The notes under the pieces were generated by a model. The model was not told the DNA's origin. It saw only the letters and a list, made by a program, of their open reading frames with translations, and ran no database searches. 9,594 bases of DNA, taken from positions 9,276 through 18,869 of the forward strand of contig MHDY01000122.1 in the NCBI GenBank assembly GCA_001803705.1, given 5' to 3'. A program made the translations under genes and the position numbers. This DNA comes from Nitrospirae bacterium GWC2_56_14 (GTDB lineage Bacteria > Nitrospirota > UBA9217). Positions 7,596 through 9,594 of this stretch are shown piece by piece; within the stretch, counting starts at the first letter, position 1, and each line of letters opens with the position of its first letter.

Positions 7596-7664
7596 ATGAT
7601 CACAGCCATCTGGATTCGCAAGTTCATGCTCAGACCCACCGCCCACTGCCGCGGCGGCTGCTGA
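7596..7664 (+). CDS. 22-residue peptide ORF with perfect Shine-Dalgarno, ending CRGGC
   Basis: The sequence AGGAGGT (7584-7590) sits five bases before the ATG at 7596, the best ribosome-binding site in the window. It leads into only 22 codons. The peptide has a hydrophobic/basic N-terminal part (ITAIWIRKF) and ends TAHCRGGC before TGA. The stop lies 21 bases upstream of the DUF1360 start, which itself lacks a clear ribosome-binding site, so the ORF could act as a translated leader that couples ribosomes to the next gene. A Cys-rich modified peptide or the stump of a decayed gene are other options. No maturation enzyme is visible nearby. Confidence 0.35.
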   Translation: MITAIWIRKFMLRPTAHCRGGC

Positions 7665-7685
7665 CGACCGAGATAAATCGCATTC

Positions 7686-7988
7686 ATGGAAACAGTCTTC
7701 TATTTATCACTCGTCACGGCCTCGATATCCTTCACGATAACCGAGATGAAGCTTTTTTTGCTCTTCCGGCAATGGGCAAAGGAGCGAAATTCCTTCCTCG
7801 GCGAGCTCATTTCCTGCGGCTACTGCTTCGGCCATTGGGTTGCCTTTGCCCTGGTTGCCGTCTACCGGCCAAAGCTCTTTGACGCATGGTCGCTGCTCGA
7901 CTATTTTCTCACAGCGCTTGTTATCGCGTGGCTTGCAGGCCTTCAATGGGCGGTGTTGTGTCTGCTTATGGAAAAAACGGGAAAGTGA
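7686..7988 (+). CDS. DUF1360-type small membrane protein
   Basis: The product is 100 residues. The key signature is ELISCGYCFGHWVA with a CxxC pair (C44, C47) embedded in a hydrophobic segment, as in the DUF1360 family of small integral membrane proteins of unknown function. Three hydrophobic stretches are visible: about 3-20, 40-58 and 68-94. A stop at 7674 in this frame and the absence of other initiators leave 7686 as the only reasonable start, although no Shine-Dalgarno is evident; translation may be coupled to the small ORF just upstream. Position after the glycosyltransferases suggests read-through transcription but not a shared role. A decayed second copy of its conserved core lies at about 9013-9063. 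Confidence 0.7.
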   Translation: METVFYLSLVTASISFTITEMKLFLLFRQWAKERNSFLGELISCGYCFGHWVAFALVAVYRPKLFDAWSLLDYFLTALVIAWLAGLQWAVLCLLMEKTGK

Positions 7989-8075
7989 GGATTTCGAACC
8001 GAGCTTTCGGAGATGGCACATAAGCGGTGATCATGGCTGAAAACAGCTTGTACGGCGGAAAAAAAAACAAAAGGA

Positions 8076-8107
8076 TTGACGAAGATTTTCAGGGAACACG
8101 GTATCCT
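8076..8107 (+). promoter_or_regulatory. Weak candidate sigma-70 promoter upstream of the CHAP-type gene
   Basis: TTGACG (8076-8081) and TATCCT (8102-8107) lie upstream of the gene starting at 8162. The spacing of 20 bases is longer than the usual 16-18, so the match is suboptimal. An A/T-rich run precedes it (nine A at 8059-8067). It would give the peptidase gene its own transcript separate from the upstream operon. Confidence 0.3.
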
Positions 8108-8161
8108 GTAGGCGAAAATCGTTTTTCATGATCCAAACGGACCGGGTATGAGGAGAGTGCC

Positions 8162-8896
8162 ATGAGCGATATCGAATTGGACAGGGATTACCAGAAGGGA
8201 GACAAGGAACAAAAGGTGAAATTGATCCAGGAATGGCTTTGTTTGCATGGCTTTCATGTAGTGATCGACGGGGATTTCGGGCCCGCGACCGAGCATGGAG
8301 TGAAGGTGTTTCAGAAAAAGAAAAGACTCAAAGCGAACGGTATCGTTGACCAAAAGACCTTTCGAAAGCTGATTCTTCCCATGTTGAATGCGCTGAAACC
8401 GATATCCGGGTACAAAAAGCTGGGTAAGCTCGTAGTCGCGTACGCGAAGCAGCATCTGAAACAGACACCCCTGGAGATCGGCGGGCAGAATAAGGGGCCT
8501 TGGGTGCGGCTCTATATGGACGGGCACGAAGGAGCGGAGTGGCCCTGGTGCGCAGGTTTCGCAAGTTACATGCTCCGGCAGGCAGCAAAGACCCTGAACG
8601 TCTCCCTGCCGATCGAGAGCTCTTTTTCCTGCGACGAGTTGGCTGCTCAAGCTGAACAAAGAAAGATTTTTTTGCCGGAGGCCAAGGCGGACAATAAAAA
8701 AATCATAACACCCGGCTCCCTCTTTCTTGTTCGAGCAAGCGCAAAAGATTGGGTGCATACAGGCATTGTCTTAAAGGCCGGCGAGCAGGTCCTTTTGACC
8801 ATCGAAGGCAATACGAATGACGATGGCAGCAGGGAGGGCTACGAGGTGTGCAGGCGGATTCGGGGCTACGAAGCGAAGGACTTTATAATCATATAA
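8162..8896 (+). CDS. Peptidoglycan-binding domain plus CHAP/NlpC-type cysteine peptidase
   Basis: The product is 244 residues, with AGGAGA five bases before the ATG. Residues about 10-78 match the PG_binding_1 fold: repeated hydrophobic helix positions and the hallmark DGDFGPATEHGVKVFQ followed by ANGIVDQKTF. Residues about 90-240 look like a CHAP-type amidase/endopeptidase. C130 is in PWCAGFASYML, H199 in DWVHTGIVL, and N217 or E215 in IEGNTNDDG; together they form a plausible catalytic triad in the expected order. Such enzymes cut peptidoglycan peptide or amide bonds. No signal peptide or membrane anchor is present, so export would need lysis, a holin-like route or a contractile particle. 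It might serve release or cell-wall passage of the eCIS, or be an unrelated endolysin-like gene; context alone does not decide. The downstream boundary shows no clear terminator. Confidence 0.8.
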   Translation: MSDIELDRDYQKGDKEQKVKLIQEWLCLHGFHVVIDGDFGPATEHGVKVFQKKKRLKANGIVDQKTFRKLILPMLNALKPISGYKKLGKLVVAYAKQHLKQTPLEIGGQNKGPWVRLYMDGHEGAEWPWCAGFASYMLRQAAKTLNVSLPIESSFSCDELAAQAEQRKIFLPEAKADNKKIITPGSLFLVRASAKDWVHTGIVLKAGEQVLLTIEGNTNDDGSREGYEVCRRIRGYEAKDFIII

Positions 8897-9012
8897 ACAG
8901 GGAAACGGCTTGTGGACAAGTGAAGTTCGTATCGGCAGGATCAATGCGGAAAAGAGATCGATAAAATCGGAGTCATTGATGCCCTGAAGGAACGGTGAAG
9001 AACAGGTGCACT

Positions 9013-9063
9013 TTCCTGGGCAGGCCCTTCTCCTGCGGCTAGTGCCTATTGGGTTGCGTTGTG
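9013..9063 (+). pseudogene. Degenerate fragment of a DUF1360-type gene
   Basis: In one frame this stretch reads FLGRPFSCG, stop, C, against FLGELISCGYC in the intact gene at 7794-7826, with identical spacing. At DNA level TCCTGCGGCTA (9031-9041) and ATTGGGTTGC (9048-9057) are exact matches to 7812-7822 and 7834-7843. The copy carries an in-frame TAG where the intact gene has TAC, and a net loss of five bases between the two matching blocks that shifts the frame. It cannot encode the family core. A further possible match, KER just upstream, is too short to count. Likely a duplicated or leftover copy from rearrangement. Confidence 0.55.
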
Positions 9064-9131
9064 GCCAGAGAATGAATCCGATCAGCGCCACGATGCAACC
9101 AGAGCATAAGGACGCTTCATGCGCCGCCCGT

Positions 9132-9594
9132 TCAGTGCCTTCCCAGAACCCTTGCCAGCAGGGACCTCAGGTCATGCAGGTTGAACGGTTTCTGGATGAA
9201 GCCGGCAAATCCCTGCCCTGCGAAGCGCGATGACAGTTCCTGCTCGCTGTACCCGCTGGAAAGCACGACCTGCACGTCAGGTTTGATGCGGATCATCTCG
9301 CGGGCCGCCGTGATGCCGTCCATGCGGGGCATGGTGAGGTCCATGAGGACCAGGTCGATCTTTTCCGCGCCCTCCCGAAGGACCCGCATGGCATCCTCTC
9401 CGTCGACGGCAGTGATGGCGCGGCAGCCTAATTCTTCCAGCATCGCCGTGCAGACCTCACGGACCACTTCCTCGTCATCCACCAGCAGGACGGCGCCGGG
9501 CAAAGGGGCGAAATCCGGCATCTGTCCGGATTCCCGTGTTTCCGGCAGAAGGCCCTGTTCCTCCTCAGACGGGTCCGCCAGGGGGAGCAATACC
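9132..9594 (-). CDS. Hybrid sensor histidine kinase, C-terminal receiver domain (5' part outside window)
   Basis: The minus-strand frame is open at the window edge, and 153 complete residues follow. The first residues (VLLPLADP) match the end of a histidine-kinase ATP-binding domain, where a GTTF-type strand runs into a VLLP sequence. So the gene is more likely a hybrid kinase than a free response regulator, and the TTG at 9590 is an internal Leu codon. After a short linker comes a complete receiver domain: acidic pair D39-D40 in LLVDDE, phospho-acceptor D85 in LMDLTMP, S112-S113 in LSSG and K135 in QKPF. The protein ends shortly after the last helix with no output domain. It runs convergently to the peptidase gene. 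Its signal and partners are unknown, and nothing links it to the eCIS apart from proximity. Confidence 0.88.
   Translation of the reverse strand, partial: VLLPLADPSEEEQGLLPETRESGQMPDFAPLPGAVLLVDDEEVVREVCTAMLEELGCRAITAVDGEDAMRVLREGAEKIDLVLMDLTMPRMDGITAAREMIRIKPDVQVVLSSGYSEQELSSRFAGQGFAGFIQKPFNLHDLRSLLARVLGRH

Noticed and set aside
7656..7690. TGA after CRGGC read as selenocysteine
   Set aside because: Read-through would add only a few residues before TAA, and no convincing SECIS-like hairpin follows the TGA.
7589..7882. 97-residue ORF starting at a GTG overlapping the Shine-Dalgarno
   Set aside because: It overlaps the DUF1360 gene in a different frame, its translation is His/Arg/Pro/Leu-rich without a motif, and its GTG overlaps the AGGAGGT that serves the ATG at 7596.
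7989..8010. Possible terminator hairpin CCGA-GCTT-TCGG after the DUF1360 gene
   Set aside because: The stem is only four base pairs and no T-run follows on the plus strand.
8033..8131. 32-residue ORF with a Lys-rich stretch before the peptidase gene
   Set aside because: No good ribosome-binding site, no motif, and it overlaps the candidate promoter. Too little to call a gene, though not excluded.
8897..9131. Bidirectional terminator between the convergent peptidase and kinase genes
   Set aside because: No stable stem with a T-tract was found by eye. CTTGT-GG-ACAAG (about 8909-8920) has an impossibly small loop.
1..9594. CRISPR array, tRNA, rRNA, insertion sequence, att sites
   Set aside because: No regularly spaced repeats, cloverleaf, rRNA-like stretch, transposase or terminal inverted repeats were seen on either strand.

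Overview
The window looks like the 3' end of an extracellular contractile injection system (eCIS) locus in a Gram-negative, moderately GC-rich bacterium. The gene style (hybrid sensor kinase, DUF115-type glycosyltransferases, DUF1360 protein) would fit Desulfobacterota/'deltaproteobacteria', Nitrospirota or a similar phylum. No marker gene is present, so the taxon is inference. No structural eCIS gene (sheath, tube, baseplate) lies inside the window. The assignment rests on the AAA+ ATPase tail and on the architecture of the large protein that follows it.

Bases 1-7411 (+) form one tightly packed probable operon. It contains the C-terminal end of an Afp15-like AAA+ ATPase (2-442). Six bases later comes a 1125-residue modular protein (449-3826) with a disordered N-terminus, coiled coils, a long hydrophobic-helical centre and a C-terminal nuclease-like module. 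That module sits in visibly more A/T-rich DNA. Next is a four-domain glycosyltransferase-type protein (about 3837-6632; DUF115-like, GT1/CgeB-like, jelly-roll lectin-like and GT2). A second GT-A glycosyltransferase (6629-7411) follows, coupled by an ATGA overlap. The simplest reading is an injected toxin plus the ATPase of the particle, with glycan-modifying enzymes that may decorate the particle, its fibres or its cargo. The glycosylation role is inference.

Bases 7412-7685 are untidy. They hold a 47-codon ORF (7438-7581) whose 5' end repeats an internal segment of the four-domain gene. They also hold a 22-codon ORF (7596-7664) behind a perfect Shine-Dalgarno sequence. A small DUF1360-type membrane protein follows (7686-7988). 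A gap (7989-8161) contains a weak candidate promoter. Then comes a peptidoglycan-binding/CHAP-type cysteine peptidase without a signal peptide (8162-8896).

Bases 8897-9131 contain no intact gene, but hold a broken copy of the conserved core of the DUF1360 gene at about 9013-9063. The last gene (9594-9132, minus strand) is the receiver-domain end of a hybrid histidine kinase. It runs convergently and probably marks the edge of the locus. No tRNA, rRNA, CRISPR array, insertion sequence or convincing intrinsic terminator was seen.
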